Below, in pieces: positions 41,239 to 49,385 of a DNA stretch of 64,000 bases. Source of the stretch: JAKSCF01 sp028279945 (GTDB taxonomy: Bacteria; Bacillota; Clostridia; Peptostreptococcales; JAAYPU01); assembly GCA_028279945.1 (NCBI GenBank), contig JANQMT010000078.1:113029-177028 (forward strand). The letters run 5' to 3'. The notes beneath the pieces are model-generated. The model was given only the letters and a program-made list of their open reading frames with translations, had not been told where the DNA came from and ran no database searches. How positions within the stretch are numbered: position 1 is the stretch's first letter; every line of letters starts with the position of its first letter. A program made the position numbers and the translations under genes.

Positions 41239-42510
41239 TTAAGCAATTCCTAATACTTTTCCTATTAAGTAAATGATGTATCCAACAAAGTTAAAATCTG
41301 TTTCAGGGAAGCAGCTTCCTACCAGTCCTACATCAGCAAAAACCGGATACATTAATGCCGGGCCGACAGCTATCAATATTCCTGTAATAAAAGCTCCGGC
41401 AACACAGCCTTTCCAACCTCCGGTTGCATTTCCAAATACACCTGCAGTTGCTCCAATAAAGAAGTATGGTGTCGCCACTGGAATTATAACCGGTAATTTT
41501 AACGCTGCAAATATAAACATACAAATCAAACCTGCGGCATATGCCGATATGAACCCGATAACCGTTGCCGTTGGAGCATAAGGAAATACTACCGGACAAT
41601 CCAATGCGGGTTTTGCATCAGGGATCATTTTTTCTGAAATCCCTACAAAGGCCGGTACTATTTCAGCAAGGAACATGCGAACACCGGTTATGACTACATA
41701 GAGCCCACCTGCAAAGATCAGTGACTGTACCAGCGGGTATAGCAGCCAATGGACACCCCCGGCCACAGCTTCTACGTTAGCTCTCCCTGCAGCAGCAGAG
41801 CTAATGTAATAAAAAACTCCCATAGTCAATCCAATGGATACCACATAATCTTTAAGAAACGATAACCATTTGGGAAGTTCTAGTCCTTCAGTACTGTGCT
41901 CCCTACTACCTACCTTTGAGCCTATCCAGCCGGAAATTCCATACGCCAATGTACAATAGTGACCCATTGCTATATTGTCATTTCCTGTAATCTCACGCAT
42001 ATACCGCTGGCAAAATGCGGGATACAGCGCGGCTGCCATTCCTAAAATAACAGAACCCAGCACAATGGTTAATGAATCTGATAGTCCCATAAATTTGAAT
42101 AAGACCGTGAGCATTGCGGCAAAGAATAAACTGTGCTGACCTGTTAAAAAAATGTATTTGAATTTTGTAATCCTTGCAAATATCAGGTTGACAATAAACC
42201 CAAAGGCCATAACCAACGCTATTACTACTGAAAACTTTGTTTGAGCCAGAGCTGTTACTGCTTCAGCCAAAGGTAAAACGCCTTCTAACCCAAAGCCCTT
42301 TGAGAATAAGGCTTGAAATGACGTTAACGCCCCGGCGGCTGCTGATGCACCAATTCCAAAGATCAAAAATCCGGTAATGGTTTTAATGGTTCCTGTGATT
42401 ACATCCACTGCGCTTTTTTTCTGCAATATCAAACCAAGCATCGCCATAAATCCTACTAATAAAGAAGCCTGACCTAAAATATTAAATACAATAAATTTTA
42501 AGATTCCCAT
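41239..42510 (-). CDS. PTS system EIIC component, ascorbate/UlaA type
   Basis: A 423-residue polytopic permease of the UlaA/SgaT family, with about 10 or 11 hydrophobic segments. Recognisable parts are LQKKSAVDVITGTIKTITGF near the N-terminus, the LTGQHSLFFAAMLTVLF loop, and FPYAPTATVIGFISAYAAGL with VATPYFFIGATAGVFGNATG near the end. UlaA-type carriers move ascorbate and other carbohydrates with phosphorylation. The EIIB gene is 34 bases upstream; EIIA is fused to the regulator. The sugar is unknown, but the transketolase downstream suggests a ketose or one converted to a ketose phosphate. Confidence 0.9.
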   Translation of the reverse strand: MGILKFIVFNILGQASLLVGFMAMLGLILQKKSAVDVITGTIKTITGFLIFGIGASAAAGALTSFQALFSKGFGLEGVLPLAEAVTALAQTKFSVVIALVMAFGFIVNLIFARITKFKYIFLTGQHSLFFAAMLTVLFKFMGLSDSLTIVLGSVILGMAAALYPAFCQRYMREITGNDNIAMGHYCTLAYGISGWIGSKVGSREHSTEGLELPKWLSFLKDYVVSIGLTMGVFYYISSAAAGRANVEAVAGGVHWLLYPLVQSLIFAGGLYVVITGVRMFLAEIVPAFVGISEKMIPDAKPALDCPVVFPYAPTATVIGFISAYAAGLICMFIFAALKLPVIIPVATPYFFIGATAGVFGNATGGWKGCVAGAFITGILIAVGPALMYPVFADVGLVGSCFPETDFNFVGYIIYLIGKVLGIA

Positions 42511-42544
42511 AATATCTTCCTCCTTTTTTTAAAAAAGTTAAAAC

Positions 42545-42820
42545 TTACAGGCTGCCAAAATACTTCTTCAATTCTTCTTCCATGTAATCGGTATTCATGA
42601 TATCCTTGATACCGATTACATATACACCTGAATCCTTAAAATCGTTTACAAGATCGTCCATCGTTATGATAATATCTGCATCTTTAGGAACGCCACCTGA
42701 TGTAACGTCATGGTGAAGCTCAAGTGGAAATTTGTTTTTCTCAATAACTTTGTTTAGCTTTATGCATAGCATCATGGAGCTTCCCATACCCGTTCGACAC
42801 ATTATCAATGCCTTTTTCAA
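42545..42820 (-). CDS. PTS system EIIB component, lactose/ascorbate class
   Basis: A 91-residue phosphocarrier. The phosphoryl Cys is Cys8 in ALIMCRTGMGSSMM, the hallmark P-loop of lactose/ascorbate-type IIB. DADIIITMDDLVNDFKDSGV and YVIGIKDIMNTDY complete the fold. It begins with a TTG that overlaps the regulator stop (TTGA), with GGAGG upstream. It belongs to the same operon as EIIC and receives phosphate from the EIIA domain of the regulator gene product. Confidence 0.92.
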   Translation of the reverse strand: MKKALIMCRTGMGSSMMLCIKLNKVIEKNKFPLELHHDVTSGGVPKDADIIITMDDLVNDFKDSGVYVIGIKDIMNTDYMEEELKKYFGSL

Positions 42821-44958
42821 TACTTTGCCTCCTTTCCTTTTTCATTTTCTTCAAAACTTTTTATATAATCTACAATTTCTTTTGGAGAAATTGCTGAATC
42901 TATGATTTGGTAAAATTCCCGGACCGCAAGCAGAGTTACCAGTTCGGACAGGGCCTTTAAATGGGAAGATTCATTGATAGTAGCAAGCATAAAAACATAT
43001 CTAACAGGATCATTTTGTTCACTACCAAAGTTAACACCTTCCTTAAGCCTTACTAAAGAAATTGCCGTTTGTGCCACACCCAGTTTATTGCTTGCATGAG
43101 GTATTGCAACACCTTTTGTTACCACAATATAAGGACCCATTTCCTGTACATTTTTGATTGTTGCATTAATGTAATCCTGTGTGATCACATCGTTTTTTAA
43201 TAAATTTTCACCGGCATGGGCAACAGCTTCCTCCCATGTTTTAGAATCGTCTTTCAATGAAATATACTCTTCTTTTAAAACATCACTCAGCATTAAATCT
43301 GTACTTCCTTTCCTGTCACTTGTATTATCCATATTATCTTTTTTATTCTTTAACAGCTTCTTTAAATTGTCTTCCAACTCTTTTTCTGAAGGACACATTT
43401 CCAGTAAGTGCATTATTTGCCTTGATAAGTAGTTGCTGTTCAAATTATTCGGAATTTCATTAAAATAATTGCTAAAACCTAAATCCATTAACACATCACT
43501 GATTTTTTGAATTTCTCTTTCATTAATCAAGGGACTTACGTGGATCACAGGAATATTTGCTTTTGCGGGAACCGTAGAGATAATAAAATCTGCATTTTCA
43601 TAGGTAGGCAATTGTTTCAGCTGATGCAGGGCTAATACTTTGACAACATCTAGTTGGAAGCATTGCAAGATTCTGGATTGTACCATTTTTGAAGTGCCCA
43701 TTCCCGTACTGCACAGAATGATTACACGGGCAGGTCTATTCTTTGATTTTTGTTTATTTCTTTCGATGGATGCAGCAAAATGTAAAACAATATACGCTAT
43801 TTCATCATTGGACAATTTAACTTTTCCACAGCGTTCCAATTCATCAATATTGGCTTGAACAGCCTCATATATATCGGAATAGTTATTAATCATCTCATCT
43901 CTAAACGGATTTTCATATCTTTCATTATGTCTCAACCGAAATAATGATGTTAATAAATGATGATAAAGTCCATCATTTAATCTAATATCGTTTTCGAATC
44001 TATAGCCTGTGTGAGCACTGATATTTTTTATTAATTTGGTTGTGGCTATTTGTATATTTAACCAGTTGTCATTAAACTGTTCAAATTTTCCCAATATGGC
44101 TTTTCCCAATATATGCAGGGCAATATAATAAACTTCACTCTCAGGCATTTCTACATTAAATGTGGATTCAATGTTAGATACGATATACTCTGCCATCTGA
44201 TATTCGATACTATCTTTTTCTATTTTGAGAATATCGTTTTCAAAATTCACATTTATATGTTCTAAATTCCTCTCAATAGATAATCCAATATGAATGGTCA
44301 ATGCTTCAAAAACAGCATCAGCTAGAACCAATTGATATTTATTTTCAGCATTCACCATCAATTCTTTGACTTTCATTAAATCAACATTTTTGAAAAACCG
44401 CTTACATATATCAATGTGATTGTTCAACCTTTCTGAAATACTGGAATCATTGATATCTTTTATAAGTTTTGAAATAATGGACCTGCGGTTTCTTTCATTA
44501 ACATTGATTTTTAGCCCCCTTGACTTCTTGGATAAAATTTCAACTGAGTTTTTATGACACCAATTCTTAACCTGTACTAAATCTTTGTTAATCGTTCCTC
44601 TGCTTACACACATTTTATCAGCAAGCATTTTTATTGTTACATAGTCATTATGGTATATAAGCTCAGACAAAATTATCATTTCTCTTTCAAAAGAAGAAAG
44701 TTTATATAAATAGTAATCACAAACTTTAATTGATTTTTTGATGGTATCCAATTCGTTATGGTTTAACAATAGCCTGATGTTATTGTTACATATTTCTAAG
44801 CATGGTTTTTTAAAAAAGCTATTCAAATACTCTTTTATAATTTTGCAGTCATTTCGAATTGTTCTGCTGCTTACAGCGAAATAATGGGCAAGGTCATTAA
44901 TATTCACAATATTTTTAGAAATAAGAATATCCAACAAAATTATTTGTCTTTGTTTCAT
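42817..44958 (-). CDS. PRD-containing transcriptional regulator with EIIB and EIIA domains
   Basis: A 713-residue MtlR/LicR-type activator. Domain order: two N-terminal HTH units (VNINDLAHYFAVSSRTIRND at 18-40; VTIKMLADKMCVSRGTINKD near 105-125), two PRD domains (about 190-400; conserved His in HIGLSIERNLEH and AYIVLHFAASIERN), an EIIB-like domain with VIILCSTGMGTSKMVQS (about 415), and a C-terminal EIIA of the mannitol/fructose type (about 565-710) with the active His in KGVAIPHASNKLGV. Its EIIA domain may serve the EIIB/EIIC pair, since no separate EIIA gene is present. AAAGGAGG ribosome site. Operon order is regulator-EIIB-EIIC-transketolase. Confidence 0.93.
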   Translation of the reverse strand: MKQRQIILLDILISKNIVNINDLAHYFAVSSRTIRNDCKIIKEYLNSFFKKPCLEICNNNIRLLLNHNELDTIKKSIKVCDYYLYKLSSFEREMIILSELIYHNDYVTIKMLADKMCVSRGTINKDLVQVKNWCHKNSVEILSKKSRGLKINVNERNRRSIISKLIKDINDSSISERLNNHIDICKRFFKNVDLMKVKELMVNAENKYQLVLADAVFEALTIHIGLSIERNLEHINVNFENDILKIEKDSIEYQMAEYIVSNIESTFNVEMPESEVYYIALHILGKAILGKFEQFNDNWLNIQIATTKLIKNISAHTGYRFENDIRLNDGLYHHLLTSLFRLRHNERYENPFRDEMINNYSDIYEAVQANIDELERCGKVKLSNDEIAYIVLHFAASIERNKQKSKNRPARVIILCSTGMGTSKMVQSRILQCFQLDVVKVLALHQLKQLPTYENADFIISTVPAKANIPVIHVSPLINEREIQKISDVLMDLGFSNYFNEIPNNLNSNYLSRQIMHLLEMCPSEKELEDNLKKLLKNKKDNMDNTSDRKGSTDLMLSDVLKEEYISLKDDSKTWEEAVAHAGENLLKNDVITQDYINATIKNVQEMGPYIVVTKGVAIPHASNKLGVAQTAISLVRLKEGVNFGSEQNDPVRYVFMLATINESSHLKALSELVTLLAVREFYQIIDSAISPKEIVDYIKSFEENEKGKEAKY

Positions 44959-45096
44959 AATTCCTCCTTTTGTCTTAAGTATAATCCGTTAATTAAGCCA
45001 TATAAAGTTCTATTTTCTTCTATATTTTCAATGAAAAAATGTATTAACTCATAAAACACAGAAATCTTTGCTGTTCCGGTTCATTCTTTGGCGTCA

Positions 45097-45118
45097 CTTC
45101 AATCCGTCCCTGTTTTAT
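45097..45118. repeat. REP-like element remnant
   Basis: CTTCAATCCGTCCCTGTTTT then AT; only the CCGTCCC core and TGTTTT remain. It touches the stop codon of the phosphatase-like gene; the upstream flank GGCGTCAC resembles that of the 21260 copy. Confidence 0.45.
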
Positions 45119-45663
45119 TATCTTTGTAAGTTTTCTAAATCGGTTAAGGATAATCGATCAACAATTTCGTAACCATTTCCGCGTCCCATGGGCTTTATAA
45201 TAACGGTTCCCATGTTTGGGATTTGACCTAAGCCGATATCTCTTGGGAAACTGTGGGCAATTATGACTGTATTGCTTCCCTGAGGCGGCTTGGTTTCTAA
45301 CTTTAATTGAAGCGCGTCCAGTATTCTTTTTTGCTCTTGACCGGATATATTGCCACTTAATTTATAAATTTCATACCCAAAGGGGTCGACTTGAACGTTT
45401 GGCCATCCGAACGCCAATTGACCTGTTCCTATGGCTCTGCAAAAAGGGCTGGTTAGAACGGGCAAGCTAATAGGAATTCCTAAATTACGAAGCATTTCTC
45501 CATAGTAAATCCCTTGTCTTTTTCCCAATTCCGAAAGGTTTCTTTGAGTGAAGCAATATTGAAAATTAAAATTAGGTTGATCTACCCCTACTGTTGCTTC
45601 CCCATGCCGGGCATATAGTATATAGCCTCCCTCCCTAAGCAAATCTACTAACGATATATCCAA
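45118..45663 (-). CDS. Histidine phosphatase-superfamily protein
   Basis: Histidine phosphatase fold with the nucleophile motif GGYILYARHGEATV and the second His in NTVIIAHSFPRDIGLG; SPFCRAIGTGQLAF holds the middle Arg. About 180 residues from the chosen TTG, which has AAGGAG nine bases upstream. An ATG at 45684 has no ribosome site but is possible, and an ORF open to 45768 is unlikely. Similar small phosphatases occur in Bacilli. Substrate unknown. Overlaps a REP remnant at the stop, 124 bases after the next gene. Confidence 0.82.
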   Translation of the reverse strand: MDISLVDLLREGGYILYARHGEATVGVDQPNFNFQYCFTQRNLSELGKRQGIYYGEMLRNLGIPISLPVLTSPFCRAIGTGQLAFGWPNVQVDPFGYEIYKLSGNISGQEQKRILDALQLKLETKPPQGSNTVIIAHSFPRDIGLGQIPNMGTVIIKPMGRGNGYEIVDRLSLTDLENLQR

Positions 45664-45787
45664 TTTTAATATCTCCTTCCACATCTTTATTCTAAGATTA
45701 CTGTATGAAATTCTCTTTGAATTGTTAATCGTTATTTGGCAGAATTCGCATTTAGAAATAAAAAACAAACGAATGTATGATACTTCA

Positions 45788-46273
45788 TCAGTTTATTAAA
45801 GAAATCAATTTTTCTTCAACGGGAAAGCATCCCATAGATAAAAATCCGCTGGATACTTTTAGACTATAGTCTGATTCGAGACTGGGTACATCAAATATGA
45901 TATAGCCGGTTTTAGATAACTTGGGATTAATTCTATTGGCCATATCCAATTCTGAAGTCGTAAGCAAATCATATACGGTTCCATCTGCTTCTATTAATTG
46001 AAACATTGACGGATCAATAATGGTACTTTCTTTATCTAAATTGGTAACGGTTACTTTGACAGCTAAAAAAGCCAAATTGTTTTCCTTGCTTAGGACTATA
46101 TTTTCCAGTTCTTTTGCATCCAAAACTTCTTCTACTTTATATTCTAAAAATCCTACTTTCACACCTTCTCCAATCTTACCATTTGAATGATCTCCTCCAC
46201 TGGATACGGTTCCTAAAATAATACATCCTACAATAATAATTACAATTGCAATTATTTTAATCCCTTTTCTCAT
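45788..46273 (-). CDS. DUF4352-type exported protein
   Basis: A 161-residue protein with an N-terminal signal-anchor (MRKGIKIIAIVIIIVGCIIL). The cysteine in IVGCIILG is not in a full lipobox. The rest has the pattern of DUF4352/telokin-like immunoglobulin folds (GEGVKVGFLEYKVEEVLDAK, then FLAVKVTVTNLDKESTIIDP and KTGYIIFDVPS). Such proteins are extracytoplasmic and of unknown role. Single-gene unit; upstream is a hairpin terminator for the VOC gene. Confidence 0.8.
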   Translation of the reverse strand: MRKGIKIIAIVIIIVGCIILGTVSSGGDHSNGKIGEGVKVGFLEYKVEEVLDAKELENIVLSKENNLAFLAVKVTVTNLDKESTIIDPSMFQLIEADGTVYDLLTTSELDMANRINPKLSKTGYIIFDVPSLESDYSLKVSSGFLSMGCFPVEEKLISLIN

Positions 46274-46356
46274 TCTATTCCCTCCTTAATTCAATATATA
46301 ACTCAGTGTTATATTACTTAAATTATATGTTATATATTTATTACAATTCATTACAT

Positions 46357-46384
46357 AAAAAAACAGGGCTTTTAAATTCCCTGT
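46357..46384 (-). terminator. Intrinsic terminator, CAGGG family
   Basis: ACAGGG and CCCTGT stem around CTTTTAAATT, seven T on the minus strand. Ends the VOC/DUF2087 transcript. Confidence 0.88.
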
Positions 46385-46418
46385 AATTTAATTTTAAGTC
46401 CCAAATAATATTAAGAGT

Positions 46419-46447
46419 CAAACAAAAAGAACCGTCCCTTTTGTTTT
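46419..46447. repeat. REP-like element copy
   Basis: CAAACAAAAAGAACCGTCCC then TTTTGTTTT. It overlaps the stop codon of the VOC-family gene (46446-46448) by two bases. Confidence 0.88.
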
Positions 46448-46865
46448 AGGGATTGAAAACAATTTCATATTTAATCCCTTCTAAGTCTTTAAAAAACACA
46501 GCGTAATAATTGGGACCATGCTCTGGAAATATCCGAGGGGCATGAACAATGTTTGCGCCGATAGCTTTTATTTCTATATAAAGCCTGTCAACTTCCGTAC
46601 GGGATTGGGCTCTAAAGGCAAGATGATGTAATGATCCCGGTTTTCGTCGATGAATTGTATGATCTCCAAAAGCTGTTCTTGGAGAGCTTATAGCAAAAGC
46701 ATATTTGGGATGTACGTATTCCACTACATAAAGGTCGTGTTCTTCGATTACAGCACTTACTTTGTTTTGAATATCAAATCCCAGTATGGGCATGAGTTGA
46801 TCATAAAACGGTTCTGCGGTTTTCATATCTTTTACAGTTACCTGGATATGGTCGATGGGCAGCAT
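46446..46865 (-). CDS. VOC-family (glyoxalase/bleomycin resistance) protein
   Basis: A 139-residue vicinal-oxygen-chelate protein of the glyoxalase fold. It opens LPIDHIQVTVKDMKTAEPFY with the first metal His, has GSLHHLAFRAQSRTEVDRLY at the second, and ends GPNYYAVFFKDLEGIKYEIV with the Glu. Start ATG at 46865 follows GGAGGTGAAACT. An in-frame start at 46916 would overlap the regulator gene. It is 54 bases downstream of the DUF2087 gene on the same strand, so the two are likely one unit. Reaction unknown. Confidence 0.88.
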   Translation of the reverse strand: MLPIDHIQVTVKDMKTAEPFYDQLMPILGFDIQNKVSAVIEEHDLYVVEYVHPKYAFAISSPRTAFGDHTIHRRKPGSLHHLAFRAQSRTEVDRLYIEIKAIGANIVHAPRIFPEHGPNYYAVFFKDLEGIKYEIVFNP

Positions 46866-46919
46866 AGTTTCACCTCCATTCATGGTTACTTTGTATTCAC
46901 ATGGTGATACCCTCATTTA

Positions 46920-47666
46920 TTAGGTCAGCCAGTATTTGGAACCATCCTTTGTTCTTTCCATAAAGCCATACATAATCAGGTATCTTCTAAGGGTTACATG
47001 GTCTTCATAAATAGCCGTTAAAATCTGGTTCACCTCTTTTTCCGAGTATTCTTTACCCCGTTGAAAATGTTCAGCAATTTTGGTTAAGATAACAACTTTT
47101 TTCTTTTCCTTTGGAGAAAAAGCTTTCAATTTTAATGGGTTTAAGCTTGTAAACGACGTTTTTAAAATGTGTTCTCTTTCTTTCTCCGTTATAATATAAC
47201 GATCATCACAATAGATGGCATTGTTATGAATCGATATAATAGCATCATTACTTAAGGCTTTGTTCTCAAACACATGATCATAAATAGCCAAATACAGCTT
47301 TGCTTGTTTTGCCTTTTCTCGAAATGTAAACTTCTGATGTCGTACAGTAGAAGCCGACACATCAAGTTTTTTTGCAATTTCCGTATCTGATAAGCCTGAA
47401 TAAAAGAGAGTGAGTAATTTCTTTTGGTTATCCGTCAACATATTGTACTTCGTATCTGAGTGAAGAAGCTGTTGAAAGCCACCTCTGTGTTCAAATTCTA
47501 TATGTTTTGCAGCAGCATGTTCAGCATCGTAAAAATTCCCGTCAATAGAAAAAACTTGACCAACCTCAAACGCTTTTTCACAATAATTACACTGATACGC
47601 ATTGACTTTTTCATGAAAACGATAGCCATGTTTGATGTCTTCTAATGTGAGTTTTCCATAGTCCAT
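46920..47666 (-). CDS. DUF2087/LuxR-type helix-turn-helix regulator
   Basis: A 248-residue regulator. The N-terminal 60 residues carry a zinc-site candidate (YQCNYCEKAFEVG with AAAKHIEFEHRG), then a LuxR-like helix-turn-helix (MLTDNQKKLLTLFYSGLSDT, EIAKKLDVSASTVRHQKF), and a C-terminal DUF2087 domain (LKAFSPKEKKKVVILTKIAE to YGFMERTKDGSKYWL). DUF2087 proteins often follow this HTH. Ribosome site is poor (GAGG at short distance). The VOC gene downstream may be its target. A LysR stub and a terminator lie upstream. Confidence 0.87.
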   Translation of the reverse strand: MDYGKLTLEDIKHGYRFHEKVNAYQCNYCEKAFEVGQVFSIDGNFYDAEHAAAKHIEFEHRGGFQQLLHSDTKYNMLTDNQKKLLTLFYSGLSDTEIAKKLDVSASTVRHQKFTFREKAKQAKLYLAIYDHVFENKALSNDAIISIHNNAIYCDDRYIITEKEREHILKTSFTSLNPLKLKAFSPKEKKKVVILTKIAEHFQRGKEYSEKEVNQILTAIYEDHVTLRRYLIMYGFMERTKDGSKYWLT

Positions 47667-47826
47667 TTTCCATAATCCTCATTTTCTAACTATTATTTTT
47701 ATAAATATATTATATTATTGTTTATTGATTTTGTAAACATTTTATTTGATTGTGTTAAAATGTTCCATGATTGATTATATCTACTGACGGTATTTTAAAT
47801 TATTCCCCATACTTATCCATATATTA

Positions 47827-47861
47827 AAAACCTACAAGATTTATAAAATCCTGTAGGTTTT
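47827..47861 (-). terminator. Intrinsic terminator
   Basis: AAAACCTACA and TGTAGGTTTT pair over 10 bp around a 15-base loop. On the minus strand it would end the transcript of the 47944-48486 gene; A/T runs on both sides permit both directions. Confidence 0.75.
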
Positions 47862-47908
47862 ATTACTGTACTTGTATACATTGCGTCAAATCATTGGAAC
47901 TTCGTCTT

Positions 47909-47947
47909 ATGAAATTTCGCCAATTGAACTATTTCATTACAGTCTAC
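47909..47947 (+). pseudogene. Truncated LysR-family gene, 5' stub only
   Basis: Plus-strand reading gives MKFRQLNYFITVY, the standard opening of LysR-type regulators. The sequence then leaves the family abruptly at 47948, where it enters the 3' end of the membrane protein gene on the other strand. Only about 13 of roughly 300 codons remain. This is best read as the scar of a deletion or insertion; chance similarity is unlikely but not excluded. Confidence 0.5.
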
Positions 47948-48486
47948 CGATTTTGCAAAGCTTTGATTATTTCTAGTATATATGCTAAGAATATCGTAAC
48001 CGTAATGCATGCAAATAATATTAATAAATTAAAATACAGCTCTGCACCACCTTCAGGCACAAAAATTCCAGTTATCATCACAAGGCAGATACCAACAATT
48101 ATCAATGTATATATAACACATATTGAGCCGTATTTATTCTCTAATATCGTTTTGTAGATTTTTTTAATTTCAGGTATCCCGTTTATGTCTTTTATTCTTA
48201 ATGCATGTTTTTTTATTGATTGGAATATAGACTCATCTTCCCACAAAGCTATTATTACGGAGATGATCATTAACCTTATTAATAAATGAATATAAGCAAA
48301 TCTGCCGATTTTAGGCTGATCCATACCGGCTACCATCATATAACTATTTATAACGGTTATTACAGTAAATGCTTCACATATTTCAGTAAAAATATCGTCA
48401 TCTCTAATAACCCATCTATACAACTTTTTTAATGAATTTACGGCCTTTTTTATAGTTAAAATAGTATCACTCCAATCATAAAACAA
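47944..48486 (-). CDS. Unknown four-helix membrane protein
   Basis: A 180-residue protein with about four hydrophobic segments (ICEAFTVITVINSYMMVAG; AYIHLLIRLMIISVIIAL; ICVIYTLIIVGICLVMITGI; LLILFACITVTIFLAYILE). A short acidic or basic cytoplasmic loop (ESIFQSIKKHALRIKDINGI) joins the second and third. I do not recognise the family. The start is uncertain: a TTG at 48486 lacks a clear ribosome site and the first segment begins some 35 residues in. It ends next to the LysR stub. Confidence 0.65.
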   Translation of the reverse strand: MFYDWSDTILTIKKAVNSLKKLYRWVIRDDDIFTEICEAFTVITVINSYMMVAGMDQPKIGRFAYIHLLIRLMIISVIIALWEDESIFQSIKKHALRIKDINGIPEIKKIYKTILENKYGSICVIYTLIIVGICLVMITGIFVPEGGAELYFNLLILFACITVTIFLAYILEIIKALQNR

Positions 48487-48571
48487 AAAAAATGAACTTT
48501 GACATAATCCTCATTTCTCTATATATTCTATATTATACCCATTCTTTTTCCACAATGAGAGAAAATAGATT

Positions 48572-48598
48572 AAAAAAACAGGGCGTTTAAATTCCCTG
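48572..48598 (-). terminator. Intrinsic terminator of the ABC transporter operon, CAGGG family
   Basis: CAGGG and CCCTG pair around CGTTTAAATT, then seven T on the minus strand. Third copy of the same hairpin type in the window. Confidence 0.88.
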
Positions 48599-48623
48599 CA
48601 ATTTATTCTCTTCCCACCAGGTA

Positions 48624-49385
48624 TCATTCTAACAACATGACATGTTTTTTCTTCTTTTTTTGGTACACTTCTGTGTTAACACCATAAACTGCTTTAATAT
48701 TAACTTCATTTATCACATCTTGGCATGTGCCATAAGCATAAACCTTCTTATCCTTTAGCATTAAGCCTTTGTCACAAAACATACTTGCTAAATTTAAATC
48801 ATGAATGGTCATAACAGCGGCAATCTTGTTCTCTTGAATGGTCTTACGCAGCAATTTTAACGTCTCTAATTGATGGCTCATATCCAAATTACTGGTTGGC
48901 TCATCCAGTAAAATCACCTTAGGCTCTTGGGCAATGGCTCGAGCAATAAAGACGCGTTGACGTTCACCACCGCTCAAACGATTGATCTGCCGAAAAGCCA
49001 TATCCGTTAAACCCATTCGCTCCAGCAAGTTAAAGACAATCGTCTTATCTTTTTGGGTTACTTTAAAGTTTAAAAACGGGTATCGTCCCATCATAACTGT
49101 ATCCAGTACCGTAATGGGAAAATTACTATGAGCACTTTGCGGTACATAGCTTAAATGGTGAGCTATCATGCGTTCACTCAAGGTATCAATCCTGTATCCA
49201 TTCACGAAAATATCACCACTCTTTGGTGCGTGTATCTTGTTGATACACTTTAACAAAGTTGTTTTCCCTACACCATTTGGTCCCAAAAGTCCAAGAAGTT
49301 CTCCCGGCTTTACCTCGAAAGAAATATCCCTTAAAACTTCTTTGTCTTTATAAGCAAAATGTACCCCGCTTACTTTAAGTCCCAT
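48624..49385 (-). CDS. Iron-siderophore/cobalamin-type ABC transporter ATPase
   Basis: A 253-residue ATPase of the FecE/BtuD/FhuC group. Walker A is LGLLGPNGVGKTTLLKCI, the signature is NRLSGGERQRVFIARAIAQE, Walker B is PKVILLDEPTSNLDMS and the switch His is in VMTIHDLNLAS. The ATG overlaps the permease stop by one base. It is the last gene of the operon led by a substrate-binding lipoprotein and a cobalamin riboswitch, so corrinoid import (BtuD role) is the best inference over ferric siderophore import. Confidence 0.93.
   Translation of the reverse strand: MGLKVSGVHFAYKDKEVLRDISFEVKPGELLGLLGPNGVGKTTLLKCINKIHAPKSGDIFVNGYRIDTLSERMIAHHLSYVPQSAHSNFPITVLDTVMMGRYPFLNFKVTQKDKTIVFNLLERMGLTDMAFRQINRLSGGERQRVFIARAIAQEPKVILLDEPTSNLDMSHQLETLKLLRKTIQENKIAAVMTIHDLNLASMFCDKGLMLKDKKVYAYGTCQDVINEVNIKAVYGVNTEVYQKKKKKHVMLLE

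Noticed and set aside
826..46447. Repeats considered as a CRISPR array
   Set aside because: Copies are dispersed over 45 kb, with no regular spacers and no cas genes; they are palindromic intergenic elements.
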